DNA of 7,949 bases from an uncultured Campylobacter sp. (GTDB lineage: Bacteria > Campylobacterota > Campylobacteria > Campylobacterales > Campylobacteraceae), in NCBI RefSeq assembly GCF_937997595.1, contig NZ_CALKTS010000310.1, positions 1 through 7,949 on the forward strand, written 5' to 3'. A program made the translations under genes and the position numbers. Shown piece after piece: positions 1-6,346 of the stretch (within the stretch, counting starts at the first letter, position 1; each line of letters starts with the position of its first letter). The notes beneath the pieces are model-generated. The model saw only the letters and a list, made by a program, of their open reading frames with translations. It made no database searches and was not told the DNA's origin.

Positions 1-290
1 GCGCCTGCTTAAATTCGCGCCGTTTCGGTTCGCTCGCAATCACATCTCGCCGCAGTAGCGCTTTAAATTTGCGCCGCCGCGATTGTGCGCATTCAATCGC
101 TACGGCAAGGGTAAAATTTCAAAATCTAGGTCCATACGCGCCGATTTGCGCCGCCCAAAATCGCTCGGATCGAATTACGCTACCACAATTCGCGCAGACT
201 AAAGCGCCGCCGCTTAAAAGCGCAAATTTTACCCCTCAAACGGCGGCGCGAAATTTCACTAAAATTTCATCTCTTAATTCGACGCGCGAT
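1..290. other. Gene-free left edge, GC-rich repeats
   Basis: I see no convincing gene here. Both strands are broken by stops, and the only longer open frame (plus strand, 69-296) has a low-complexity Arg/Ala/Ser translation without any family signature. The stretch contains GC-rich inverted repeats (79-100 and 204-249) and at least six RAATTY-type words. It lies downstream of the leftward dnaQ gene, so it is 3' untranslated or spacer DNA. A minus-strand frame around 225-115 encodes a peptide with one CxxCG motif, but it has no start codon and only about 37 codons between stops. Confidence 0.6.
204..249. repeat. GC-rich inverted repeat downstream of dnaQ
   Basis: GCGCCGCCG at 204-212 is the exact reverse complement of CGGCGGCGC at 241-249, giving a 9-bp all-GC stem with a 28-nt loop. 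A smaller hairpin, AAGCG / CGCTT, is nested at 202-215. It lies about 40 bp past the dnaQ stop and could help end the leftward transcript. There is only a three-T run after it on the minus strand, so it is not a classical intrinsic terminator. Confidence 0.4.
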
Positions 291-1097
291 TTATAAAATT
301 TCACTCTCGCTAGGTCCTGAAATCTGCGGCTTAGGTAGCGCCAGGCTCTTTGCGGTCTTACTAAAAAGTATCAGATCCTCGGTGCTTTGCACGCTCCACG
401 GCAGCCGTGAGAGCGCGAATTTGAAAATTTCAAAGCAGGAAACGGCATCGCTAAATGCGCGGTGGTGGACGTTTTGCACGCCTAAAAGCTCTTTTAGCGA
501 GCCAAGGCCGTATCTTTGCGCCTCGATCGTGCGGCGCGCGAGCTCGACGGTGCAGAGCCTGCGATTTAAAAGCATCCCAAAGCCGCATTTTTGCAGGCTT
601 GCGTCGATGAAGCCGTAGTCAAATTTGACGTTGTGCGCCACAAAAACGCTATCGCCTAAAAACAGCCTAAATCGCTCCAGCACGCTAGCTAGCGGCGGTG
701 CGCCCACCAGATCGTCCGCGCAGATCCCAGTAAGCTCCGTGATATTTTCGGGCACGACGGGCGCATAAACGAAGCTCTCGAAGCGGTCCAACTCCTGAGT
801 ACCGCGCGTTTTTATCGCGCCGATTTCGATGATCTGACCATTTGAGAGCCCGCCGTTCGTCTCGATGTCCACGAAGCAAAAAATTTCATCCGAAATGTCC
901 GTCTCACGGGTTTTGAGTGTGATTTTGCCGCTATCTAGCTTTATTATCTCTATGCCCAGCGCCCGCCACATTGAGAGGTCTTTGGGCTCGAAAAGCTCGG
1001 TAATTTCGGCAATATCGCTTGCTTTTGAGATAAAATCGTAATAATTTATGCTCTTTTGAGCCAGTAAATTTATGAGATTTTCGATTCTATGCGTCAA
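291..1097 (-). CDS. dnaQ: DnaQ-family 3'-5' exonuclease (Pol III epsilon-like)
   Basis: This is a DEDDh-superfamily 3'-5' exonuclease, most like the proofreading epsilon subunit of DNA polymerase III. Exo I is FVDIET with D77 and E79, Exo II is HNVKFD with D160, and Exo III is HHRAFSDA with H212 and D217, so all five catalytic and metal-binding residues are present. About 70 residues precede the nuclease domain; I recognise no domain in them. The start is a TTG, supported by an AGGGG Shine-Dalgarno 7 nt upstream; the first internal Met (residue 43) would cut into the folded N-terminal part. It lies 21 bp after rpe on the same strand, so the two are probably cotranscribed, and the same pair occurs in C. 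jejuni as I recall. It could be an accessory DnaQ-like nuclease rather than the true replicative subunit. Confidence 0.9.
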   Translation of the reverse strand: MTHRIENLINLLAQKSINYYDFISKASDIAEITELFEPKDLSMWRALGIEIIKLDSGKITLKTRETDISDEIFCFVDIETNGGLSNGQIIEIGAIKTRGTQELDRFESFVYAPVVPENITELTGICADDLVGAPPLASVLERFRLFLGDSVFVAHNVKFDYGFIDASLQKCGFGMLLNRRLCTVELARRTIEAQRYGLGSLKELLGVQNVHHRAFSDAVSCFEIFKFALSRLPWSVQSTEDLILFSKTAKSLALPKPQISGPSESEIL

Positions 1098-1118
1098 AAT
1101 TTTACCCCTGTGCCTCGC

Positions 1119-1760
1119 CTAAATTTTAAGCGCACGGATCGCCTCCGCGTAGTCGTTTGAAGAAAATATGTAGTTGCCGGCCACCACGATGTCGGCGCCA
1201 GCTTCATCGATATCTGCTATATTCAGCCCGTTTACGCCGCCGTCGACCTCGATGAGGCATTTTGCACTTTTGCGATCTATCAACTCGCGCAGCTGTTTAA
1301 TTTTCTCAAGCGCCGAGGGGATAAATTTCTGCCCTCCAAAGCCAGGATTAACGCTCATTAAAAGCACCATATCGACCTCGCCCAAGATAAACTCCAGCGC
1401 GCTAAGCGGAGTGTGCGGATTTAGCACGACCGCGGGCGAGACACCGCTACGGCGTATATGATCTATGAGGCGCAGCGGATGGCTCTCCTCCTCGATGTGG
1501 AAGCTAAGAAATTTCGGCTTTAGCGGTAAAAAAAGATCGACGAAAAACGGCACGTTTTTGACCATCAAATGGATATCTAAAGGCTTGCTGCTCGCCTTTG
1601 CCACGGCGCTCGCTACAAGCGGTCCGATCGTGAGATTGGGTACGAAATGTCCGTCCATCACGTCTACGTGAATGAGATCGGCGCCCGCTTCGCAGACTGC
1701 GCGGATTTCCTCCGCAAGCTTTCCAAAATCCGCCGATAAAATGCTGGGTGCGACATACAT
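1119..1760 (-). CDS. rpe: Ribulose-phosphate 3-epimerase
   Basis: Cytosolic TIM-barrel enzyme that interconverts D-ribulose 5-phosphate and D-xylulose 5-phosphate in the pentose-phosphate pathway. At 213 residues it is close to family length (about 220). The N-terminal PSILSADF (5-12) is diagnostic. Expected metal ligands are present: H31 and D33 in HVDVMDGHFVPN, H64 in LDIHLM, and D173 in EVDGG; D33 and D173 are the usual acid/base pair. Phosphate-contacting glycines occur in NPGFGGQ (138-144), in EVDGG and in VAGNYIF (193-199). The ATG is preceded by AAGGA (1767-1771 on the complement) at normal spacing. It is the first gene of a leftward operon with dnaQ and diverges from rpmB across 144 bp. 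Confidence 0.96.
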   Translation of the reverse strand: MYVAPSILSADFGKLAEEIRAVCEAGADLIHVDVMDGHFVPNLTIGPLVASAVAKASSKPLDIHLMVKNVPFFVDLFLPLKPKFLSFHIEEESHPLRLIDHIRRSGVSPAVVLNPHTPLSALEFILGEVDMVLLMSVNPGFGGQKFIPSALEKIKQLRELIDRKSAKCLIEVDGGVNGLNIADIDEAGADIVVAGNYIFSSNDYAEAIRALKI

Positions 1761-1790
1761 TAAGATTCCTTTAAAATTTCAAGATGCGGA

Positions 1791-1796
1791 ATTTTA
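1791..1796 (-). promoter_or_regulatory. Candidate -10 box for rpe-dnaQ
   Basis: The minus strand reads TAAAAT here, about 30 bp before the rpe ATG, in AT-rich DNA. No convincing -35 is visible, which is normal for sigma-70 promoters in Campylobacter. Other A/T hexamers nearby could serve, so this is a tentative choice. Confidence 0.35.
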
Positions 1797-1867
1797 CTTA
1801 GTTTTGTCATAAATTTCGCTAAATTTAAACCGCGGCGGATTTTAAGCATAATTTGAAATTTTTTCGC

Positions 1868-1873
1868 TATAAT
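1868..1873 (+). promoter_or_regulatory. -10 box of the rpmB-kch-argJ operon
   Basis: A perfect TATAAT follows a run of T residues (GAAATTTTTTCGC), the T-rich upstream pattern typical of Campylobacter sigma-70 promoters without a clear -35. It lies 31 bp before the rpmB start, leaving a short leader with AAGGA at 1894-1898, so this is very likely the promoter for the ribosomal-protein operon. Confidence 0.8.
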
Positions 1874-1904
1874 CGTCATTTATTTTAATCATCAAGGATT
1901 TATT

Positions 1905-2096
1905 ATGGCAAGAAGATGCGCAATCACCGGCAAAGGTGCGATGGTAGGCAATAACGTCAGCCACGCAAATAACAGGACCAAAAAGAAATTCCAGGTCAAT
2001 CTACGCACCATCCGCGTTCAGCTACAAGACGGCTCAACCAGACGAATCAAAGTAGCCGCCTCAACTCTACGAACTATGAAAAAACAATCAAAATAA
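1905..2096 (+). CDS. rpmB: 50S ribosomal protein L28
   Basis: Structural protein of the large ribosomal subunit. The N-terminus MARRCAITGKGAMVGNNVSHANNRTKK is the L28 signature in split form: MARRCAITGKG, then NNVSHANNRTKK. The rest is basic, ending in TMKKQSK. At 63 residues it matches the short epsilonproteobacterial L28 rather than the 78-residue E. coli form. Only one Cys is present, so this is a zinc-free version. The ATG has AAGGA 6 nt upstream. It heads a rightward operon with the potassium channel gene, which begins 18 bp past its stop. Confidence 0.97.
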   Translation: MARRCAITGKGAMVGNNVSHANNRTKKKFQVNLRTIRVQLQDGSTRRIKVAASTLRTMKKQSK

Positions 2097-2109
2097 CCTC
2101 TTAAAGAGG
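2097..2109 (+). promoter_or_regulatory. Palindrome covering the channel gene's Shine-Dalgarno
   Basis: CCTCTT-A-AAGAGG begins on the first base after the rpmB stop, and its right arm contains the Shine-Dalgarno (AAGAGGA) of the next gene, whose ATG is at 2115. In RNA the outer 4 bp, CCTC/GAGG, can pair over a 5-nt loop and mask the ribosome site. A ribosome finishing rpmB would cover or melt it, which suggests translational coupling; this is inference from the sequence. Confidence 0.5.
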
Positions 2110-2114
2110 AATTT

Positions 2115-3245
2115 ATGTCTGTTTTGGACAAGATCAAGCGATTCCTCGACTGGTCCGGCTCGACTAAGCCGGACATCAACCTCTACACAGAAATTTACGA
2201 CCAGCTACGACCTTTTCGCTTACCGCTGATAACCATCGTGCTGATGATGCTAATCGGCACATTAGGCTATGTCTTTATAGCAGGCTTTTCGCTCGTGGAT
2301 GCCTTTTATCAGGCGGGTATGACCTTCACGACGGTAGGCTTTACCGAAGTAGCGCCGATATCGCCTGCGGGTAGAATTTTTACCGTCTTATTCATCCTCA
2401 TGGGCTTTGGAACCTTTTCGTTTTGCCTGGGCGTCGTCGTCGAGGTCATAAAAAACGGCAAACTTCAAAATTTACTTAGGGAGCAACGAATGATCAACAA
2501 CATCGCAAGGCTCAAGAACCACTACATTATCTGTTACAACAACATCTACTGCGCCGAGCTTGCCAAGCAGTTTCGCGAAAACCACCTACCCTTCGTGGTG
2601 ATCGATCCAGATCCGAATTTAGCCAAAATCGCCGAGGAAAACCGCTACCCCTACTTCATCGTAGGCGAGCCGCACGTGGAAACCACGATGCTAAAGGCCC
2701 ACCTCTCATCTGCAAAATCCGTCATCACGCTAAGTCCAAATTTAGCCGATAATATCGCAATAATCTCGCTCGTGCGCCTATACGAAAAGGAGCTTGGTCG
2801 CATCACCCCCTACTTCATCATGGCAAATAGCGATGATGACAGCGACACGCAGAGGCTAAAAAAGCTCGGCGCAAATTCTATCGTCTCGCCGTCCAAACTC
2901 GCCGCACAAAGGCTCTCTGCGATCAGCGTGCGCCCCGATATGGAAAACATTTTGGAACGATTTTTGTATAAAAAGGACTCTCTCATTGATATCGAAGAGA
3001 TCACGGTGCCCGATTTTTCGTGGATCCGCTTCAAGCGCCTAAAAGAAACTCGCTTGCGCGATTTTACAAACGCCGACGTCGTGGGAATCAAAGAGCCCAA
3101 CAGCCGCTTTATCCCGATGCCGGATGGTGACTATCTCATCGGTACTGGGGTGAAATTTTTAGTCATCGGCACGGCAGAGGGCATCCGCAACACTAAAAAA
3201 CTCATCCGCAGCAAATACAAGCCACAGGAGATGAGATATGTTTAA
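2115..3245 (+). CDS. Two-TM potassium channel with RCK (TrkA) domain
   Basis: Inner-membrane ion channel predicted to form a tetramer and carry K+. It has TM1 at about 36-57 (LPLITIVLMMLIG...), a pore helix and filter at 62-77 (TTVGFT), and TM2 at about 86-111. A cytoplasmic RCK_N/TrkA-N Rossmann domain follows (about 135-260, with the acidic D164 in VVIDPDP) and an RCK_C domain (about 289-353). The architecture matches MthK-like channels and H. pylori HP0490 (HpKchA), which I recall also sits next to rpmB and is needed for gastric colonisation. Two oddities: the filter is TVGFT, not TVGYG/TVGFG, and the nucleotide-binding glycine loop is replaced by CYNNIYC. It lies 18 bp after rpmB and overlaps argJ by 8 bp, so it is cotranscribed with both. 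Family assignment is firm; ion selectivity and ligand are not. Confidence 0.88.
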   Translation: MSVLDKIKRFLDWSGSTKPDINLYTEIYDQLRPFRLPLITIVLMMLIGTLGYVFIAGFSLVDAFYQAGMTFTTVGFTEVAPISPAGRIFTVLFILMGFGTFSFCLGVVVEVIKNGKLQNLLREQRMINNIARLKNHYIICYNNIYCAELAKQFRENHLPFVVIDPDPNLAKIAEENRYPYFIVGEPHVETTMLKAHLSSAKSVITLSPNLADNIAIISLVRLYEKELGRITPYFIMANSDDDSDTQRLKKLGANSIVSPSKLAAQRLSAISVRPDMENILERFLYKKDSLIDIEEITVPDFSWIRFKRLKETRLRDFTNADVVGIKEPNSRFIPMPDGDYLIGTGVKFLVIGTAEGIRNTKKLIRSKYKPQEMRYV

Positions 3246-4431
3246 AATCACTAAGCTCGAGGGCGGCTTGCAGAATGTCGAGGGCTTTTATTTTGACGGC
3301 GTAAATTCGGGCTTTAAAAAAGAGGGGAACGATCTGGGATTTATCCGCGCGGACGAACCCTTTGCCGTAAGCGCGATCTTTACGAGCAATAAATTTCAAG
3401 CCGCGCCGATTAGGCATTTCAAAAGGGCACAAGAGCGCGCGGGCGGGGAGCTTAAAACAAATTTTATCCTCGTAAATTCTAAAAACGCAAACTCGATGAC
3501 CGGGAAGCAAGGCATCGCAGACATCGATGAAATTTTTAGCGAGCTTGGTAAAAAGACCGCTCTGATAAACCCCGTTATGAGCTCCACCGGCGTCATCGGA
3601 TACCGCCTCAAAAAGGAAAAAATTATCGCCGCCGCGCAAAATTTTAACCTCTCGGCACGAAACTCGAACGCCCTAGCCACCGCCATTATGACGACAGATA
3701 CGATAAAAAAGGAGCTTGCGTATGAAATTTCTTTAGAAAACGGCGAGAAATTTCACATCGCAGCCGTTTGCAAGGGCGCAGGTATGATCAATCCCGCGCT
3801 TGCGACCATGCTCTGCTTCGTCCTGACCGACGCAAAAATCCCGCGCGCGGATATGGACGAGCTGCTAAAAAAGGCGGCGGAGCAGAGCTTTAACACAGTA
3901 AGCGTCGACGGCGACACCTCCACCAACGATACGATTATGCTCTGCTGCAGCGCGAAATGCGCCTACGAAAAGGACGCCTTCGCCTCCACGCTAAACACCC
4001 TGACGCGCGAGCTTGCGCTGATGCTGGTAAAAGACGGCGAAGGCGCAACCAAGCTGGTGCGATTTAAAGTAAGCGGTGCCGCAAATGCCGAAGACGCTCG
4101 CACGGCGGCGAAGGCGCTAAGCAATTCGCCGCTTGTTAAAACGGCGATCTTCGGTGAAGATCCGAATTGGGGTCGCATAGCCTCGACCATAGGCGCCTGC
4201 GGCATCGAATGCGACGAAGAAAAGCTGCGCATCAAATACGACGACGTGCTGCTTTATGACGCGCAAAATCGCGAACTGGACGCCGCTCGCGAGACCGCGG
4301 CTCACGCCGTGATGCAGCAAAAAAGCTTTACGATCTGGTGCGATTTGGGGCTCGGAGACGGCGAGTTTAGTGCATACGGCTGCGATCTTAGCTACGACTA
4401 CGTAAAAATCAACGCCGACTATAGATCATAA
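3238..4431 (+). CDS. argJ: Glutamate N-acetyltransferase / ornithine acetyltransferase
   Basis: Arginine-biosynthesis enzyme that moves the acetyl group from N-acetylornithine to glutamate, giving ornithine and N-acetylglutamate (the cyclic pathway). At 397 residues it has normal ArgJ length. The proenzyme self-cleaves in CKGAGMINPALATML between A189 and T190, where T190 becomes the N-terminal nucleophile of the beta chain. Other family blocks are MSSTGVIG (114-121), MTTDTIKKE (151-159), SVDGDTSTNDT, GEDPNWGRI and the terminal INADYRS. Whether it also uses acetyl-CoA (bifunctional) cannot be read from the sequence. The ATG overlaps the channel stop by 8 bp, with AGGAG 7 nt upstream inside the channel gene, so translation is coupled. 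No other arg genes are in view, so it is detached from an arginine cluster here. Confidence 0.95.
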   Translation: MFKITKLEGGLQNVEGFYFDGVNSGFKKEGNDLGFIRADEPFAVSAIFTSNKFQAAPIRHFKRAQERAGGELKTNFILVNSKNANSMTGKQGIADIDEIFSELGKKTALINPVMSSTGVIGYRLKKEKIIAAAQNFNLSARNSNALATAIMTTDTIKKELAYEISLENGEKFHIAAVCKGAGMINPALATMLCFVLTDAKIPRADMDELLKKAAEQSFNTVSVDGDTSTNDTIMLCCSAKCAYEKDAFASTLNTLTRELALMLVKDGEGATKLVRFKVSGAANAEDARTAAKALSNSPLVKTAIFGEDPNWGRIASTIGACGIECDEEKLRIKYDDVLLYDAQNRELDAARETAAHAVMQQKSFTIWCDLGLGDGEFSAYGCDLSYDYVKINADYRS

Positions 4432-4487
4432 AGATTCACAGCTTACTCTTTCATAATAAAAATCTCGTCTCGAAAATAGCGAATAGC

Positions 4488-4509
4488 GGCAGGGCTTTAA
4501 AGCTCTGCC
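4488..4509 (+). terminator. Candidate terminator after argJ
   Basis: GGCAGGGCTTT (4488-4498) pairs with AAAGCTCTGCC (4499-4509), with one G-U pair, as a near-perfect 22-nt inverted repeat; the loop must open the central TTTAAA. An alternative fold pairs AGGGC with GCCCT. It is followed by TAAAATTTTATCATTT, which has broken rather than continuous T runs. It lies 57 bp past the argJ stop and probably ends the rpmB operon. Confidence 0.6.
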
Positions 4510-4511
4510 CT

Positions 4512-4661
4512 AAAATTTTATCATTTAAATTTGCCTGTTTTAAATTTTTAAATACTAAAATTTTACCTCTTAAAATTTGGAATCTCATGCGTGAAATTCA
4601 GTCTAAATTTGATAGCTGAAATTAGGTTTTAAGCGCTTTATTGATATACTTGAATAAATTT
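4512..4661. repeat. Cluster of AAATTT (RAATTY) words
   Basis: Eight RAATTY-type hexamers start at 4513, 4527, 4542, 4558, 4573, 4594 (AAATTC), 4605 and 4656. The first five are spaced 14, 15, 16 and 15 bp. Two sit in the 10-bp palindrome TAAAATTTTA (4511-4520 and 4556-4565). The run fills the spacer between the argJ terminator and the DUF465 promoter. Function unknown. Confidence 0.6.
4642..4650 (+). promoter_or_regulatory. Extended -10 promoter of the DUF465 gene
   Basis: TGATATACT is an extended -10 (TGn followed by TATACT) 27 bp before the start codon, in AT-rich DNA without a clear -35. The same word, TTGATATACTT, forms the znuA promoter at 6777-6787. Strong Shine-Dalgarno AAAGGAG follows at about 4665-4671. 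Confidence 0.65.
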
Positions 4662-4677
4662 TTCAAAGGAGTAAAGT

Positions 4678-4908
4678 ATGTTTCATGAATACAGAGATTT
4701 AATCACTGAGTTAAAAGGCAAAAACGCGCGATTTGATTCGCTTTTTGAGAAACACGACGAGCTGGATCACAAGATCGCCGACGCGCAGGCCGGCAGAGTG
4801 CATATGAGCGATCTGGAGATCGATGCGATGAAGAAGGAAAAGCTTCGCATAAAAGATGAGCTAGGCACCCTGCTAGCGCAATATAAAGCCGAAAAGGCAG
4901 ATAAATAA
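4678..4908 (+). CDS. YdcH/DUF465-family small protein
   Basis: Cytosolic 76-residue protein, almost wholly charged and helical, predicted to be a short coiled-coil hairpin. The family pattern is clear: an FxxLFEKHDELDHKI segment (about 20-33), a linker, and MKKEKLRIKDEL (about 51-62), the conserved Lys-rich KEKLxxKDE core of the YdcH (DUF465) family. No biochemical role is established for this family that I can name. The ATG has a strong AAAGGAG 6-7 nt upstream and its own extended -10 promoter, so it is a monocistronic unit. I recall a similar small ORF near rpmB in C. jejuni (Cj0449c), which would make this conserved synteny, here separated by the channel and argJ genes. Confidence 0.85.
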   Translation: MFHEYRDLITELKGKNARFDSLFEKHDELDHKIADAQAGRVHMSDLEIDAMKKEKLRIKDELGTLLAQYKAEKADK

Positions 4909-4973
4909 AGCTGCTTGCGGCGAAATTAAGATGCAGCAGAGTGCTAGCAAGGCTAATTTCGCCGCTAAGCTTT
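4907..4973 (+). repeat. Large stem-loop at the end of the DUF465 gene
   Basis: GCGGCGAAATTA (4917-4928) is exactly complementary to TAATTTCGCCGC (4954-4965), enclosing a 25-nt loop. Outside a small internal bulge, AAAGCT (4907-4912) pairs with AGCTTT (4968-4973), for 18 paired positions in all. The left foot overlaps the TAA stop (4906-4908). It is too long and lacks the T tail of an ordinary terminator, but could still end or stabilise the transcript. Confidence 0.7.
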
Positions 4974-5772
4974 AATCCGCGTTTAGAATTTTCTAATCGC
5001 AATAAGTTTAACCGCTTAAATTTGCCGCGCGCGATAGAGATATTAAAACAGCGCGCCAAAACAAGTTAAAATTTATACCGCACGCTTCACCATATTGACA
5101 CCACTAAATAATTTTTACGTATCGGCTGCATCACTGCATATACCAACAATGCGGTATTAGCGTAATCAAATATAATTCGTTACGACCCTCTATCACCCCT
5201 TCCGCTTCCAAAAATATCTCTTGCTGAATATATTTTGCGCTATAGAGCAAATTAAAATTTACGCCGCATCGCCTTGCAGCCTGGCTTTTAAATTTTACTT
5301 TGCAGTGAGTATTTTCTAGCAAATTTCAAATCTTGCGTTTTGCTTATTGCGGGCGCAGTACCTACTTTTAAAATTCCGCATTTCGCAGAAATCTAAAGTG
5401 GCGCTAGAATTTTAAATTCCCGTTCGCGCTAGCCGCGAAATTTCAAATTCGCAGACTTCAAACAAGCGCTAGTTTATGCTAGAGCCTACTTTAATCTCTT
5501 CAAAGAATTTAGCTAAGCTTGCTTATTTTAACCCGCTTCGTTGAGCTTTAAAAATTTAGATTATTTCTTTGATCGTATCGGATAATGCCTACCGCCACGG
5601 AATTTCTAAAGTTACCCTGTTTGCTATATGCGAAATTAAAAGCAGCGCTAACGCGGAATTAAATAATATAAGTGGATCTGTAAAAGGTATGAAATTTAAT
5701 CATAGAATTTTAAGCGCCAAGAATTTGCGATAGAATTTCGCCGCGCAAATCAAATCCCAAAGCTAGCCTAGC
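4974..5772. other. Gene-poor spacer of about 800 bp
   Basis: I find no supportable gene. The longest frame, on the minus strand at 5131-5322 (63 codons), has no recognisable family, no good Shine-Dalgarno and a biased composition. The stretch contains three GCGCTAG copies (5401, 5426, 5466), repeated ATAGAATTT (5702 and 5730), a TATAAT at 5171-5176 on the plus strand with nothing long downstream, and an 11-nt palindrome GCTAG-C-CTAGC (5762-5772) just past the next gene. It could be a decayed gene or hold a small RNA; neither is shown. Confidence 0.5.
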
Positions 5773-6213
5773 CTACTCGAAAACCTTTGCTTCTAAGCCA
5801 TGTAGCCTTTGCAAGCCGATATCGATATATTCGTTAAGCTTCTCATTATTTTCCAGCAATTTGTCGTAATAGCTCTTGGCTCTTTCTCTCGCGGTCGCAT
5901 CAGGCTCGATATACTTTAGCCCACTTTTGAAAAATCCTTTGGATTCCACAAAATAGATCGAGTGGATCTTCTCACAGTGCGATAGCCCTGCTTCAGTGTA
6001 GTTTAAGATCGATTCGTACGCGATGTTGCCTAACAACTCCTGTAGTCTATTTGCGGGATTTTTGAAAAACTCGGCAAACTCCTTATACGGCGTAAAAACC
6101 TGATCCAGGTTTTTCATCGCATCGCCGTAGATACCCTTTTTCAGGCGAAACATCGTCATTTCTTGAGAACTTACAAACTTCTCTATTGCTTTTATCGTAT
6201 CGTTTTTATTCAC
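5773..6213 (-). CDS. Hypothetical helical protein, 146 residues
   Basis: I do not recognise this protein. It is predicted soluble and almost all helical, with no signal peptide or TM segment. Notable stretches are an aromatic-rich centre (TPYKEFAEFFKNPANRLQEL, about 41-60), a single Cys at about 80 and a charged C-terminal helix (about 107-145). The long amphipathic helices faintly recall phasin-like proteins, but I would not assign that. The start is GTG, chosen because AAAGGGA lies about 8 nt upstream and the first internal Met (residue 19) has no such site. It has its own perfect TATAAT on the minus strand (6247-6252) and a 133-bp gap from the Fur-family gene, so it is probably transcribed separately, though read-through from that gene is possible. 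Confidence 0.75.
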   Translation of the reverse strand: MNKNDTIKAIEKFVSSQEMTMFRLKKGIYGDAMKNLDQVFTPYKEFAEFFKNPANRLQELLGNIAYESILNYTEAGLSHCEKIHSIYFVESKGFFKSGLKYIEPDATARERAKSYYDKLLENNEKLNEYIDIGLQRLHGLEAKVFE

Positions 6214-6246
6214 TAAATTTTCCCTTTTAAAATATGAAACGCTCGG

Positions 6247-6252
6247 ATTATA
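6247..6252 (-). promoter_or_regulatory. -10 box of the 146-residue protein gene
   Basis: The minus strand reads TATAAT, 34 bp before the GTG start. Two direct repeats (6266-6289) lie just upstream in the region where a -35 element or activator would sit. Confidence 0.65.
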
Positions 6253-6265
6253 TCGTTTGTTTTAT

Positions 6266-6289
6266 AAAAATCCGTTAAAAATCGGTTAA
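6266..6289. repeat. Two direct repeats upstream of the promoter
   Basis: AAAAATCCGTTAA (6266-6278) and AAAAATCGGTTAA (6277-6289) are 13-bp units differing by one base, offset by 11 bp, about one helical turn. On the minus strand they sit 14-37 bp upstream of the TATAAT. Their centres also form the small dyad CCG/CGG. They may be a binding site for a response regulator that binds direct repeats; this is inference. Confidence 0.5.
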
Positions 6290-6346
6290 ATTTTGCCCTA
6301 GCATTTTAGCCAAGCTTTTTGAGCGCTTTTGATTAAATTTCCCGCC

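Noticed and set aside
79..100. Hairpin GCGATTG / CAATCGC as a terminator
   Set aside because: A 7-bp stem without a T run on either strand; probably chance.
115..230. Minus-strand peptide with a CxxCG motif (LVCANCGSVI)
   Set aside because: Only about 37 codons between stops, no start codon, and a lone CxxC pair; not enough for a zinc-ribbon gene.
69..296. Plus-strand open frame of 75 codons at the left edge
   Set aside because: Low-complexity translation with no family signature, no Shine-Dalgarno before the start, and it overlaps the end of dnaQ.
4703..5059. Minus-strand 118-codon frame opposite the DUF465 gene
   Set aside because: It is antisense to a well-supported gene and spans the large hairpin; composition is that of a shadow frame.
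5131..5322. Minus-strand 63-codon frame in the gene-poor spacer
   Set aside because: No recognisable family and no good ribosome site; reads like a chance frame.
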